Origin: Anthoceros angustus | Lineage: Eukaryota > Streptophyta > Anthocerotopsida > Anthocerotales > Anthocerotaceae | Assembly (NCBI GenBank): GCA_010909165.1 | Contig: VJWM01000222.1 | Coordinates: forward strand, 62,001 to 126,000 | Length of the DNA: 64,000 bases | Reading direction: 5' to 3' | Shown here: piece by piece, positions 63,215 to 64,000 of the stretch | How the letters are laid out: every line of letters starts with the position of its first letter | Numbering within the stretch: position 1 is the first letter of the stretch | The notes under the pieces: model-generated | What the model saw: only the letters and a program-made list of their open reading frames with translations | Databases searched by the model: none | What the model was told of the DNA's origin: nothing | Program-made: the position numbers and the translations under genes

Positions 63215-64000
63215 AGTGCGAAATAAAGTCCGTGGCTCCATTTTGTTAATTGGTCTTGTAGAAAACAAGCAGCCATATCACTTTCATCAATAGAATCAAA
63301 GTACAAGGCTCTCCTTTGAAGCCACAAAGAGGTGAATGGGAAAGGAAGCTATGTGAGGATACAGGTATGGCCAGGAAGGGCCAACAATATGGCTGATAAT
63401 ATGTCGACCAATTGCTTTGGTTGCAAACCCATGTTCCATGCATCTGAAACACATAGAGATTCAACATCACTATATTCGTGATGTAGAAAGGGGATAGTAA
63501 AATGGTATGTACCAGCAGAGCGACAACCAGGATGTCTTTGACTAAATCCTAAGTTTAAACAACCTTCCACGAGAAGGGCTTGGATTAGTAGTATAGTACT
63601 TTATGGCCTAGAAGTTCAATATCACTATATTCGTGATGATGTAGAAAGGGGATAGTAAGGTATAGTATATACCAGCAGGCGACAACACATGTCTTTGACT
63701 AAATCCTTACTAAGTTTAAACACTTCCACAGAAAAGCTTGGATTAGTCTATTGTAGTAGCTTTATGGCCAGACAAGTCACTCATATGGTGAGGCTTATCA
63801 TCTTTTGTTCCATCACTTGAAGGAAGTGAGTTGCTCCTCCTCACTGGATACCCAACAAGAAAGCGATCACGTGAGAATGGGTTGAGCCCCATATCAGTGA
63901 TTGACTTGAAGGCAGTGCTAATGTTTCGAGACTTACATGTTTGGATGTTAGGCGGATCCACCGTCGTACTTTGAAGCCACGAATGGCCGTGATGGCAAGC
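63215..64000 (+). pseudogene. copia RNase H and integrase-RT linker (right end)
   Basis: The plus strand reads WSCRKQAAISLSSIESKYKA, a degraded GERKLCED zone, ANPMFHA-type text, HIEIQHHYIRDDVE, then the duplicated end (63560-63730), followed by LPSSDGTKDDK on one frame and the linker REEWVEP / RLTCLDVRRIHRR. Mirror of 12147-12925. The RNase H to linker order is the same in both arms. Confidence 0.7.

Larger units (their letters stand above)
45912..64000 (-). repeat. right arm of the large inverted duplication
   Basis: Reverse complement of 12147-31525 with the same nested junctions. It differs from the left arm by lacking the 975-base spacer duplication of copy A, by many small indels at CG/CHG-type sites, and by higher divergence in the gypsy3 part. 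The inner end (about 45912) abuts gypsy2 copy 2 at a short shared sequence (tttccatgg / attcatgg). The outer end is beyond the window. Confidence 0.85.

Noticed and set aside
1-64000. Bacterial, viral or organellar origin
   Set aside because: There are no operons, no rRNA/tRNA clusters, and the content is nested plant-type LTR elements. Nothing supports plastid, mitochondrial or virus sequence.
12147-64000. Explaining the inverted arms as a plain fold-back sequencing artefact
   Set aside because: A fold-back would be symmetric about a point with no long unique centre. Here 14 kb separates the arms, copy A has a private duplication and the gypsy3 parts differ by substitutions. An assembly problem is still possible, so it is left as a test rather than a conclusion.

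Overview
This window reads as heterochromatic nuclear DNA of a land plant (Viridiplantae). Essentially all of it is nested, broken LTR retrotransposons. The plant call rests on a Ty3/gypsy element with a chromodomain-like C-terminus, an initiator-Met-tRNA-like primer site, Ty1/copia elements, and sequence variation concentrated at CG and CHG sites, which plants methylate. I would lean to a large-genome or non-angiosperm lineage, but that is weak. I see no intact host gene, rRNA, tRNA or CRISPR array. Reading frames are interrupted every 100-300 bases, so the coding entries are domain remnants placed by recognisable motifs, and their ends are approximate.

Four LTR families can be separated; the names are mine. 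(1) A copia element lies at 1-1610, 8429-12930 (minus) and 63215-64000 (plus). (2) gypsy2, a chromodomain-type element, lies at 1611-8428 (minus), inserted into the copia integrase, with a partial second copy at 44390-45912. (3) gypsy1, an element with gag, protease, a long spacer, RT, RNase H and integrase plus a PHD-finger-like tail, has copies A (14350-23885, plus), B (30790-43395, plus) and C (53672-61950, minus), and fragments D (23886-25747, minus) and E (51721-53671, plus). (4) gypsy3 is present as a 5' half only: 25748-30779 (minus) and 46688-51720 (plus). A 2.26 kb element with terminal inverted repeats (35768-38026) sits inside gypsy1 copy B.

The layout is dominated by a very large inverted duplication. 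The series copia RNase H, coiled-coil ORF, gypsy1, LTR-LTR junction, inverted gypsy1 fragment, gypsy3 5' half and gypsy1 LTR reads inward from about 12150 to 31525. It is mirrored from the right end of the window (64000) to about 45912, junction for junction. The 14 kb centre holds gypsy1 copy B and the partial gypsy2. Left of the duplication, 8600-11700 is a run of five different minisatellite arrays.

The points most worth a second look are these: (a) differences between repeat copies fall almost only at CG/CAG/CTG-type sites; (b) gypsy1 copy B looks like a circular two-LTR DNA that was opened inside one LTR; (c) gypsy1 appears to carry a PHD-finger-like domain after its integrase; (d) short patches of sequence have been exchanged between domains and elements at microhomologies. 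Several of these could also arise from read or assembly error, and each entry gives the test.
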